From positions 73,249-137,248 of the forward strand of contig CAYFOM010000004.1 of the NCBI GenBank assembly GCA_964344765.1: a stretch of 64,000 nt of DNA, written 5' to 3'. The first letter of the stretch is position 1, and every line of letters begins with the position of its first letter. The position numbers and the translations under genes are program-made. This DNA comes from JACNIZ01 sp964344765 (GTDB taxonomy: Bacteria > Planctomycetota > UBA1135). This document shows positions 42,154-49,630 of this stretch, piece after piece. The notes under the pieces were generated by a model. It was not told the origin of the DNA and searched no databases. It was given only the letters and a program-made list of their open reading frames with translations.

Positions 42154-43242
42154 ATGGATCCCAGGCTGGAACCCATTTTGCATCGCACGCCGGAGTGGCT
42201 GAAGCCCGACGGCCCGGAGGCGGACATTGTTGTGTCCAGCCGGGTGAGGCTTGCGCGCAACCTGAATAATTATCCGTTCCCGCGGCAGTTGAAACCAGCC
42301 CAGGCGCAAGAGATTTGTCAGCGCTCGGCGGATTGTTTGGCGTCGATGTTTCAAAACGGCTTGGTACTCGATCCAACCGAACTGGAAGCGCAAGAAGCGG
42401 AATTCCTGATTGAACGCAGTTTGGCTTCGCGCGACATGTTTGAAAGTGCCCATCCCGGTCGCATTTTCTTCCGCGGCGACGGTTCCCTGGGCCTGATGGT
42501 GAACGAAGAAGATCACTTCCGCGTGCAAGGATTCGCGCGCGGTCTCGATCTTGCCCGAGCGCATCAAAATGCCAGCGAATTAATTCGCAGGTTAAACCAG
42601 GAATTCCAAATTGCTCGCCACGTCAAGTACGGCTACTTGACCGCCTGCCCAACCAATGCCGGCAGCGGCATGCGTGCCAGCCTGATGCTGCACTTGCCGG
42701 CGATGGCACGCGGTCGCACGCCATTGCAACAAACCTTGCAAACCGCACAAAAGTCGTCGTTGGCGGTGCGCGGTGTGCATGGCGAAGGCAGTCAATCTAT
42801 CGGCTTCTTCTATCAGATCAGTAATCAACTGACGATGGGGCCGCCGGCCGCGGAGCAAATGCAAAAGGTCACCGAATTCGGACGGGTAGTTTGCGGCTAC
42901 GAACGCGAGACCCGCGACAAGCTGGTTTCGTCGCCGGGGTCCCGCGCCGAATTGATTGAAGACGCACAAAAAGCCTGGCAGCTGATCAGCGAATCCGAGC
43001 AACTGACCTCGGGGCAGGCGCTGCGTGCCCTCAGCGAGCTGCGCTTGGCGATTATGTGCAATTTGGGCTCCGAGTTAGAATTAGATAGTCCACCTAGCTC
43101 TCAGGAGTTATTGGAGCTGTCGTTCCAGCTGCAGCCAGGCCATTTGCAGGCTCGCTTCGGCTTGGCCCTGGATCCTCAGCGCCGCGACGTTTCGCGGGCC
43201 CAAGCTTTGCGCCGAGGCCTGCAACTGCCACCTCGAAACTGA
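42154..43242 (+). CDS. mcsB: Protein-arginine kinase McsB
   Basis: This 362-residue protein is an ATP:guanido phosphotransferase. It has SSRVRLARNLNNYPFP, the loop ACPTNAGSGMRASLMLHLP and VRGVHGEGSQ. At 344-349 it has R-D-V-S-R-A, which fits the RDxxRA motif of the phospho-arginine allosteric pocket that separates McsB from metabolic arginine kinases. In Firmicutes McsB phosphorylates arginines to mark proteins for ClpCP and to inactivate CtsR. Here no mcsA, ctsR or clpC is adjacent, so its activator and substrates are open. It sits beside an arginase, but I see no mechanistic link. ATG 42154 is the first codon after the promoter. Confidence 0.88.
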   Translation: MDPRLEPILHRTPEWLKPDGPEADIVVSSRVRLARNLNNYPFPRQLKPAQAQEICQRSADCLASMFQNGLVLDPTELEAQEAEFLIERSLASRDMFESAHPGRIFFRGDGSLGLMVNEEDHFRVQGFARGLDLARAHQNASELIRRLNQEFQIARHVKYGYLTACPTNAGSGMRASLMLHLPAMARGRTPLQQTLQTAQKSSLAVRGVHGEGSQSIGFFYQISNQLTMGPPAAEQMQKVTEFGRVVCGYERETRDKLVSSPGSRAELIEDAQKAWQLISESEQLTSGQALRALSELRLAIMCNLGSELELDSPPSSQELLELSFQLQPGHLQARFGLALDPQRRDVSRAQALRRGLQLPPRN

Positions 43243-43244
43243 CG

Positions 43245-44264
43245 ATGCTCGTCGATACCTGCGGCCGCCCGTTGCGCAACCTTCGCCTTTCGGTGACGGA
43301 TCGCTGCAATTTGCGCTGCGAGTACTGCATGCCGGAGGAAAACTTCGCCTGGATGCCGCAGCCGCAGCTGCTGACGCTGGAGGAGTTGACCGATATCTCG
43401 GCCGCATTCGTAGAGTTCGGGGTCGAACGCATTCGCTTGACCGGCGGCGAGCCGTTACTGCGTCGCGACTTGGCCGTCCTGGTCGGCTTTTTGTCGGCGC
43501 TGCCCGGTGTCAAAGACATTGCCATGACCACCAATGGCTTGTTGCTGCATCGCCACGCCAAAGAGCTGAAGGACGCCGGCCTCAAGCGCCTGACCTTCAG
43601 TTTGGATACGCTCGACCACCAACGCTTTGCGCGTCTAACCAAGCGCGATCGCCTCAACGAGGTATTGAACGGCATGTGCGCCGCCCAAGAAGCCGGTTTC
43701 GAGGGCAGCAAAATCAACACCGTGGTGCAGCGCGGCTTCAACGAAGCCGAAATCGGATCGTTGCTTGACTTCGCTCGCGACCACCAAATGGAAGTGCGCT
43801 TTATCGAATACATGGACGTCGGCGGTGCCACGCAGTGGTCGATGGAGCAGGTGGTCAGCCGCGATGAAATCTTGTCCATCGTCGCCGCTACGCACGGCGC
43901 CATCGAAGAAGTGCCGCGCACCGATTCCGCCCCGGCCGACCGCTTCCGCCTCGCCGACGGCACCGTCTTCGGCATCATCGCCTCGACCACGCAGCCCTTC
44001 TGTTCCAGTTGTGATCGCAGCCGCGTGACGGCCGACGGCCATTGGTTCCATTGTTTGTATGCGCACGACGGTTTCGACCTGCGCACCCCGCTGCGTTTGC
44101 ACGGCAAGGACGCCGTCCGCGAAGCCATCGCCGCTGCCTGGCCGCAGCGAGCCGATCGCGGTGCCGAGGAGCGCAAAGCCATGGCCGAACGCGGCCCGCT
44201 GCAAGATCCTGGGCGGTCGGCCGACGACAATCCGCACTTGGAAATGCGCACTCGCGGCGGCTGA
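43245..44264 (+). CDS. moaA: GTP 3',8-cyclase MoaA
   Basis: This 339-residue radical SAM enzyme starts molybdenum cofactor synthesis by rearranging GTP. The SAM cluster motif CNLRCEYC is near residue 21, with RLTGGEPLLR after it. A second cluster motif, CSSCDRSR followed by a third cysteine (FHC), is in the C-terminal half, and the protein ends in GG, as MoaA does. The start ATG 43245 follows the mcsB stop by 2 bases. No other moa gene is in the window, so the partner MoaC must be elsewhere. Confidence 0.95.
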   Translation: MLVDTCGRPLRNLRLSVTDRCNLRCEYCMPEENFAWMPQPQLLTLEELTDISAAFVEFGVERIRLTGGEPLLRRDLAVLVGFLSALPGVKDIAMTTNGLLLHRHAKELKDAGLKRLTFSLDTLDHQRFARLTKRDRLNEVLNGMCAAQEAGFEGSKINTVVQRGFNEAEIGSLLDFARDHQMEVRFIEYMDVGGATQWSMEQVVSRDEILSIVAATHGAIEEVPRTDSAPADRFRLADGTVFGIIASTTQPFCSSCDRSRVTADGHWFHCLYAHDGFDLRTPLRLHGKDAVREAIAAAWPQRADRGAEERKAMAERGPLQDPGRSADDNPHLEMRTRGG

Positions 44265-44318
44265 TCCGCGGGTGGCTAGAGCGTTAGGGGAGGTCGGCAA
44301 AGCTCAGCGCGGAGCCCG

Positions 44319-44324
44319 TATCAT
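44319..44324 (+). promoter_or_regulatory. -10-like TATCAT, 6 nt before ATG 44331
   Basis: TATCAT ends 6 nt before the start codon of the secreted pseudo-peptidase-like protein. No good -35 box is seen. Confidence 0.4.
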
Positions 44325-44330
44325 GGGGAT

Positions 44331-45956
44331 ATGCGCGCCTTGCTCGCCGTCATTGTCGCTCTGCTGCTGAGTTCCCATGCCAGCGGTCAGATCTACGAGA
44401 TCACCTTCAAAAGCGAGAAGGTGGCCAAGAAGTATCAAAAGTACATGATGGAGGTCAACGGCATCCCGCGCTTCCTCGGTGAATATCGCTCGGGTGTGAA
44501 GTGGAATGGCAAGTACAACTCCACCCGTGATCCGCAAGTGCGCAGTGAGTGGTTTATTGGCGATCCTGGCGACCCGACCAAGCTTCCTTACAAGGTCAAA
44601 GATGGCACGCGGGGAAAGGCGATCAAGAAGCAAGTTGTCGGCATCCAAAACAGCCAAATTGACAAGATCGCGCTTTTTGTCGACAACAATAGTTGGTACG
44701 GCTTGTCTATGGAATACAAGGATCGCATTCGCCATCTTGATGGTTTGCGCGATGTGCGGGACGATTTTGAAAAAGGCGGACGTGATTGGCAGGCCGCACA
44801 TTGGCGACTGCTCGACGGTTACGAAGGCATGATCGGTTGGCTGTCGTCGATGGGGTATCACGACGCGGTCAAAAAAATGATTAAAGAAGCCGAACGGCAA
44901 CGCAAAGTGGTTTCTAAAGCGGCCGAAGAAGCAAGGCGCAAGCGGGCGATTAAATCCGTTGGCAAGGTGGAAATCCCTAAGGAGTTAAATGCATCCTGCG
45001 AGCGGCTTGGATTGAAAGTTCGTTTTAAAATGCAGCAGAGCCAGCACTGTCGGATTTATTACCACACCGGCATTAAGGATGTGCAAATTGAGCACTGCCT
45101 CAAGCTGGCGGAACGGGCGATGGCCGGTTTCAGAGCCAAGTTCGTAGAGCCTTATTTGGCCGACGATTTTCAGGATTTAATTCCCGAGAATATGTGGTTG
45201 GAATGGCACTTCAATCCACCCAACCGCGAAGCCCATGAAAAGCTTTACGAAGAGCACTACGGCATGAGTTGGGGCCCGCGCAAAGAGGAGCGACTGAAGT
45301 CGGACGGGACGCGCAGTTACCGCGGTGGCGAGAACGCATTGTTTTTGTGCTATTGGAAAATCCAGCAGGAAAACAGTTTGGATGGCATCGTTGCCAACAA
45401 TTTGGGTGTGCACTTAGCCACCCTGCATTACCGCACCGCGAACACTCAAATCTCGATGGATTGGTTGGAGCAAGCGGTGGGCTATTGGATTTCTTTGGAA
45501 TACCTTGGGCGTAACTCGGTGACCGAAAAAGCTTTCGACTGGGGCGAACAAGAAGACGACCACACCGTGTCGCGGCGAGAGGATGACAAGAAGGAAAAAG
45601 AGAAGGAGACTGTTGCCGAGCCTCCTCTTTCGGTTGGTGAAAAGCGCTTGTACTTAGAAGGCGCCCTTGCTGAAGGCGTGCCGTTCCACGTTTTGATGCA
45701 AACGCGATTGTTCGACATGAAACGCGGTGACGTCGCCAAGTCGTGGGCGATGTGGGACTTTTTGACCAGCACCTATGGCGGTGAAGCACAGGTGTTCTTG
45801 CGCTCCATGGGCAAGTTTGCCCGCGAAGGTGGCGGCTTCCAAGAAAAGCTGCGCAAGGTCGGTGACCCGTTGTTCGAGAACCAAGGTCAGGATCTTTATC
45901 GCATGCTGGATGAAGCATGGAAGGAATGGGCCAATCGCCAACTTGGACGCAAGTAG
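44331..45956 (+). CDS. Secreted protein with a degenerate gluzincin-type peptidase region
   Basis: This 541-residue protein has a signal peptide (ending near SHASG-Q, residue 20). A central Lys/Glu-rich region (about 190-220) looks helical. In the C-terminal half, a NNLGVH stretch at 356-361 is followed by WLEQAVGYW at 378-386. This is the spacing of a metallopeptidase helix (HExxH) and the downstream W-L-x-E-G motif in planctomycete peptidase-MA-like proteins, but the zinc ligands His and Glu are missing. I therefore read it as an inactive relative. No other family is recognised. A Lys/Glu-rich acidic-basic insertion follows (about 407-435). Confidence 0.6.
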   Translation: MRALLAVIVALLLSSHASGQIYEITFKSEKVAKKYQKYMMEVNGIPRFLGEYRSGVKWNGKYNSTRDPQVRSEWFIGDPGDPTKLPYKVKDGTRGKAIKKQVVGIQNSQIDKIALFVDNNSWYGLSMEYKDRIRHLDGLRDVRDDFEKGGRDWQAAHWRLLDGYEGMIGWLSSMGYHDAVKKMIKEAERQRKVVSKAAEEARRKRAIKSVGKVEIPKELNASCERLGLKVRFKMQQSQHCRIYYHTGIKDVQIEHCLKLAERAMAGFRAKFVEPYLADDFQDLIPENMWLEWHFNPPNREAHEKLYEEHYGMSWGPRKEERLKSDGTRSYRGGENALFLCYWKIQQENSLDGIVANNLGVHLATLHYRTANTQISMDWLEQAVGYWISLEYLGRNSVTEKAFDWGEQEDDHTVSRREDDKKEKEKETVAEPPLSVGEKRLYLEGALAEGVPFHVLMQTRLFDMKRGDVAKSWAMWDFLTSTYGGEAQVFLRSMGKFAREGGGFQEKLRKVGDPLFENQGQDLYRMLDEAWKEWANRQLGRK

Positions 45957-45959
45957 AAT
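45954..45959 (+). promoter_or_regulatory. -10-like TAGAAT, 18 nt before ATG 45978
   Basis: The hexamer includes the stop codon of the preceding gene and would give a short leader for pyrC. Because it includes a stop codon, support is weak. Confidence 0.2.
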
Positions 45960-45977
45960 CGCGCGACCAAATCAACC

Positions 45978-47315
45978 ATGACCGTTCCTCCAACCTTGTT
46001 TCGCGGCGGTGCTCTGTTCGATGGGCGCCATTTCATCGATCAAACCGATTTGCGAGTTGCTGCCGACGGCACCATAGCCGAGGTTGGTAGCGATTTGCAG
46101 CCACGGGACGGTGAAGAAGTCATCGAGCTAAACGGCAATTGGCTGCTGCCCGGCTTGGTGGATTGCCACGTGCATTTCCGCGAGCCCGGTTTGGTGCGCA
46201 AAGAAGGCTATTTGACCGGCTCCAGTGGTGCGCTGCATGGCGGCGTGACGACGGTGATGGAGATTCAGAACAATCCGCCGCTGATGGAGACGGCGGAGCT
46301 GCTGCGCAAAAAGATGGAAGATCTGCGCGGCATTTCGCGCGTGGATTATGTGCCCTATGGCAATCTGACCAACGCTTCGATGGAGAACATTGGCGATATG
46401 GTTGGGCTGACTCCGGCGGTGAAGTGTTTCTTGGGATGCAGCACCGGTTCGGCCGGGGTCGCTGATGAAGAAACCATGCGCCGTTTGTTCACTGCGGCAG
46501 CCGATGCCGGCATGAAGATCGTCGCTCACTGCGAGGACGATGGAATCATGGAAGAGGCGCAAGCCAACGCCACGCCGGAAACTGCCGACCGCCACGATTT
46601 AATGCGGCCGGCGATTGGCGAGATCCAATCGGTCAAAGACGCGATCCGCGTTGCTGGTGAGGTAGGCGCGGAACTGCACGTCTTTCACATTTCGACTGCC
46701 GATGGTGGACGTTTGGTCGCCGATGCGCATGAAGCCGGTGCCAAAGTCACGGGTACAACCGGCGCACAGTACCTGCTGGTCACCGCCGAAGAGGCTTACG
46801 CCGCCAAGCAAAACCGTTTTAAGGTCAACCCGTCGATTAAGTCCGACGAGCATCGCCAAGGGCTGCGCGAATTGGTGGCAGCAGGCCGTTTACAGGGTGT
46901 TGGCACCGATCATGCGCCGCATCCGTTGGAAGACAAGGACCGACCTTACGCCAAAGCGCCATCGGGCTTCCCGTCGATTGACCTTTTGCTACCGATGATT
47001 TTCGCCATCGCCGACGACTCCGGCATGTCGCTGGAAGCGGCGCTGCGCTCGGTGACCACGGTGCCGGCGGATGAATTTGGCCTCAAGCAAAAAGGCCGCC
47101 TCGAAGTAGGGGCCGACGCCGATCTGGTGGTCGTCGACCCCGGCCAGCGCCGCACCGTTGACGAGGCCGAATTGCCGTCGAAATGCAAGTGGAGCCCATT
47201 CCACGGCCGCGAGCTGCGCGGCTTCCCGCAGCGCGTTTGGTTGCGCGGTCAGCTGGTGATGGAAAACGGCGTATTTCCGGCCGATCCGAGCGGAAAGCCT
47301 ATTTTCCTCGGCTAA
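45978..47315 (+). CDS. pyrC: Dihydroorotase (type I amidohydrolase)
   Basis: This 445-residue enzyme closes carbamoyl-aspartate to dihydroorotate in pyrimidine synthesis. The metal site has DCHVHFREPG, a lysine in AVKCFLG, AHCED, FHISTADGG and the catalytic Asp in GTDHAPH. The final beta strands end in FLG. Length and motif order fit dihydroorotase, but related hydantoinases and allantoinases share the same pattern, so the substrate is inferred. The start is ATG 45978. No other pyr gene is in the window. Confidence 0.85.
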   Translation: MTVPPTLFRGGALFDGRHFIDQTDLRVAADGTIAEVGSDLQPRDGEEVIELNGNWLLPGLVDCHVHFREPGLVRKEGYLTGSSGALHGGVTTVMEIQNNPPLMETAELLRKKMEDLRGISRVDYVPYGNLTNASMENIGDMVGLTPAVKCFLGCSTGSAGVADEETMRRLFTAAADAGMKIVAHCEDDGIMEEAQANATPETADRHDLMRPAIGEIQSVKDAIRVAGEVGAELHVFHISTADGGRLVADAHEAGAKVTGTTGAQYLLVTAEEAYAAKQNRFKVNPSIKSDEHRQGLRELVAAGRLQGVGTDHAPHPLEDKDRPYAKAPSGFPSIDLLLPMIFAIADDSGMSLEAALRSVTTVPADEFGLKQKGRLEVGADADLVVVDPGQRRTVDEAELPSKCKWSPFHGRELRGFPQRVWLRGQLVMENGVFPADPSGKPIFLG

Positions 47316-47338
47316 TTTCAGCCGATAAGACTGTGACG

Positions 47339-47403
47339 TTCCGCGGACTCGGTCTGCGGTAACGCAATTTCTCGTTTTTGGCGTCGGCGTAATTCCCGCG
47401 GAA
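47339..47403. other. Upstream region of the subtilase gene
   Basis: The 169-base gap between pyrC and the subtilase gene (47316-47484) holds no gene. It contains two copies of an 8-bp CCGCGG-centred sequence (TTCCGCGG at 47339-47346 and CCGCGGAA at 47396-47403) as an inverted pair. No -10-like hexamer close to the start and no tRNA is visible. The inverted pair could bind a regulator, but GC-rich palindromes of this size are common. Confidence 0.25.
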
Positions 47404-47484
47404 AAAGGAACTTCTACGCAGTTGCCGTCCTCCTACCAGCCAACCTGACTGGCCAAACCGGCCTGAAAACCCATTCTTCCTGTC

Positions 47485-49569
47485 ATGCGTCGATTTTCTC
47501 CGCTCGCCGTCCTGCTCCTGTTCGCGGGTGCGGCCCACGCACAAGTTTCGCAAGAGCCGCAAACTCTTTCTGTGGAAACCACTTATGGCTTCGGCACCTT
47601 CACTGTCGAAGACTTGGAAGCCACCTCCAGCGCCGCGTCTCGCCTCAATGCGGACCGCGCCGACAAAAACGGCTGGATTCCCGATCCGACCAGCGGCTAC
47701 ACGCTGACCAGCACCGTCATCGTCGAAACCGACGACGAGGGCTTGCTGTACGACATGGTTCGCTCCATTGACGAGCGCTGCCACATCGACGAATTGCCGG
47801 TGGCCGGCTTCTGGTCGGTAACCGCGCCGAACATTTCCATCGCTGCCGACATGACTGCGGCACTCAGCCCGGTTTTCGGCGAAGGCATGGTCGGCTTGGA
47901 TACTCAACAGCCGCTGAGTCATCGTTTGCCTACCGATCCGCTGTTCAGCAACCAATGGCACCTGCGCAACACCTCGCGCCCGGATGCCGATGCTAACGTT
48001 GAGGTTGCTTGGAATGCCGGCTACACCGGGGTAGGCGTGGTCGTCGGCGTAATTGATGGTGGCTCGCAAACTGGCCACCAAGACTTGAACGGAAACTACA
48101 ACTCGACCGGATCCAAGTCGGGTGGTGTTTCCAGTCACGGCACCGCGGTGGCCGGCGTCATTGCGGCGGTAGAAGGCAACAGCATGGGCGGCGTCGGCGC
48201 TGCTTACGATGCTGAGTGGTCGAACTTGTACTACGGCGGCTCGTCGTACACGGCGGACAACTTCCTGCACCGCAACGACATCAACGACATTAAGAACAAC
48301 TCGTGGGGACCGTCGGACAACGGCTACTTCCATACCATTTCGAATGTTGAGTTGAATGCATTGGAAGATAGCTGCGCTCAAGGTCGTGGCGGTTTGGGTG
48401 AAATCTTCACCTGGGCGGCCGGCAATGGCGGAACATCGGACCGCGTAGATTACGACCCGTATGCAGCAACGCGTTACACCATCGCAGTAGGTGCCGTCGG
48501 CGACTTGGACGAGCGCTCGTGGTACAACGAAAGCGGCTCGTCGATGTTGGTGGTTGCCCACTCCAACGGCAACAACCGTGGCATCACCACCACCGATTCG
48601 GGCAACGGCTACACCTCCAGCTTTGGAGGAACTTCTTCAGCGTCGCCGTTGGGTGCCGGCGTGATTGCGCTGATGCTCGACGCCAACCCGAACCTGACTT
48701 GGCGCGACGTGCAGCACGTGTTGGTGCATAGCTCGCGATTGGTCGATCCTAGCCACAGCAACTGGAAGCAGAACGGCGCCGGTCATGACATCAACTACAG
48801 CTACGGCTTTGGATGCGTCGACGCGGGTGCAGCAACGGCGTTGGCTAGCACTTGGACCAACGTATCGACCGAGCAGGTTTACAACACCGGCAAGATTTCC
48901 GTCAACGCTGCGATTCCGGACGACGACACCAACGGCTTGGAATACACCATCAACGTAACGGATAGCTTTTACGTCGAGCATGCTGAATTGATTCTGAACG
49001 TCAGTCACAACTACATCGGCGACTTGAAGATCTGGATCGAATCTCCGGATGGCACGCGTTCGCTGTTTGCTGCGCAGCGCTTCGATGGCCAGAACAACTT
49101 GAACAACTACGTGTTTACCTCATGCCGTTCGTGGGATGAGCTGTCGAACGGCGATTGGATTTTCCACGTCTCCGATGAAAACGGCGGCACTACGGGTACG
49201 TTGACTGATTACAAACTCAAGTTGTACGGCAACGACGGTTCGCACTTGGGTGCCGGCAGCTTCCGCGTCGCCGCCAGTAACTTGGTTGCCGGTAGCACCG
49301 CAACGCTGGATGTGTTCGACGGCAATGCCTCCGAAACCACGTGGATGGCTTACAGCATTCACGGTTTGGGTTCCTATTCGGTGCCGCCGCTGGGCATCAC
49401 CATGGACATTTCCAACCCTGTTCAAGTCGGCACGCCGATGACTACCGATGCTTCCGGTCACGCCAGCTGGACGGCTAACGTCCCGGCGGGTACGAGTGGC
49501 GTCAATGTTTGGATGCAAGCCGTGCAGATGAACAACAAGAGTGCGGTGCTCGCTGCAGTGATTCAGTAG
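47485..49569 (+). CDS. Secreted subtilisin/kexin-like serine protease (S8, P-domain, shared C-terminal domain)
   Basis: This 694-residue protein has a signal peptide (ending HA-Q, about residue 20), a propeptide-like region (about 30-150) and an S8 domain. The catalytic triad is D191 (VIDGG), H218 (SHGT) and S384 (GTSSASP). A P/homo B domain follows (about 460-590, with YIGDLKIWIESPDGT and NGDWIFHVSDENGGTTG), as in kexins and furins. The last 100 residues are the shared C-terminal module. It probably works outside the cell or at the surface. A strong terminator follows. Confidence 0.9.
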   Translation: MRRFSPLAVLLLFAGAAHAQVSQEPQTLSVETTYGFGTFTVEDLEATSSAASRLNADRADKNGWIPDPTSGYTLTSTVIVETDDEGLLYDMVRSIDERCHIDELPVAGFWSVTAPNISIAADMTAALSPVFGEGMVGLDTQQPLSHRLPTDPLFSNQWHLRNTSRPDADANVEVAWNAGYTGVGVVVGVIDGGSQTGHQDLNGNYNSTGSKSGGVSSHGTAVAGVIAAVEGNSMGGVGAAYDAEWSNLYYGGSSYTADNFLHRNDINDIKNNSWGPSDNGYFHTISNVELNALEDSCAQGRGGLGEIFTWAAGNGGTSDRVDYDPYAATRYTIAVGAVGDLDERSWYNESGSSMLVVAHSNGNNRGITTTDSGNGYTSSFGGTSSASPLGAGVIALMLDANPNLTWRDVQHVLVHSSRLVDPSHSNWKQNGAGHDINYSYGFGCVDAGAATALASTWTNVSTEQVYNTGKISVNAAIPDDDTNGLEYTINVTDSFYVEHAELILNVSHNYIGDLKIWIESPDGTRSLFAAQRFDGQNNLNNYVFTSCRSWDELSNGDWIFHVSDENGGTTGTLTDYKLKLYGNDGSHLGAGSFRVAASNLVAGSTATLDVFDGNASETTWMAYSIHGLGSYSVPPLGITMDISNPVQVGTPMTTDASGHASWTANVPAGTSGVNVWMQAVQMNNKSAVLAAVIQ

Positions 49570-49592
49570 CGCGCTTCAAAAGGCCTAGTTTC

Positions 49593-49630
49593 GCGGTCGC
49601 CGGCTCCATCCGGCGACCGCTTTCTTTTTA
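49593..49630 (+). terminator. Rho-independent terminator after the subtilase gene
   Basis: An 11-bp perfect stem (49593-49603 with 49610-49620) has a 6-nt loop and a downstream TTTCTTTTTA. The T run overlaps the stop codon of the converging NhaC-type gene. Confidence 0.88.

Noticed and set aside
42129..42260. Earlier starts of the potassium-channel gene (ATG 42155 or upstream)
   Set aside because: They lie inside or across the mcsB start and its promoter; GTG 42128 has a close -10-like hexamer and keeps all conserved residues.
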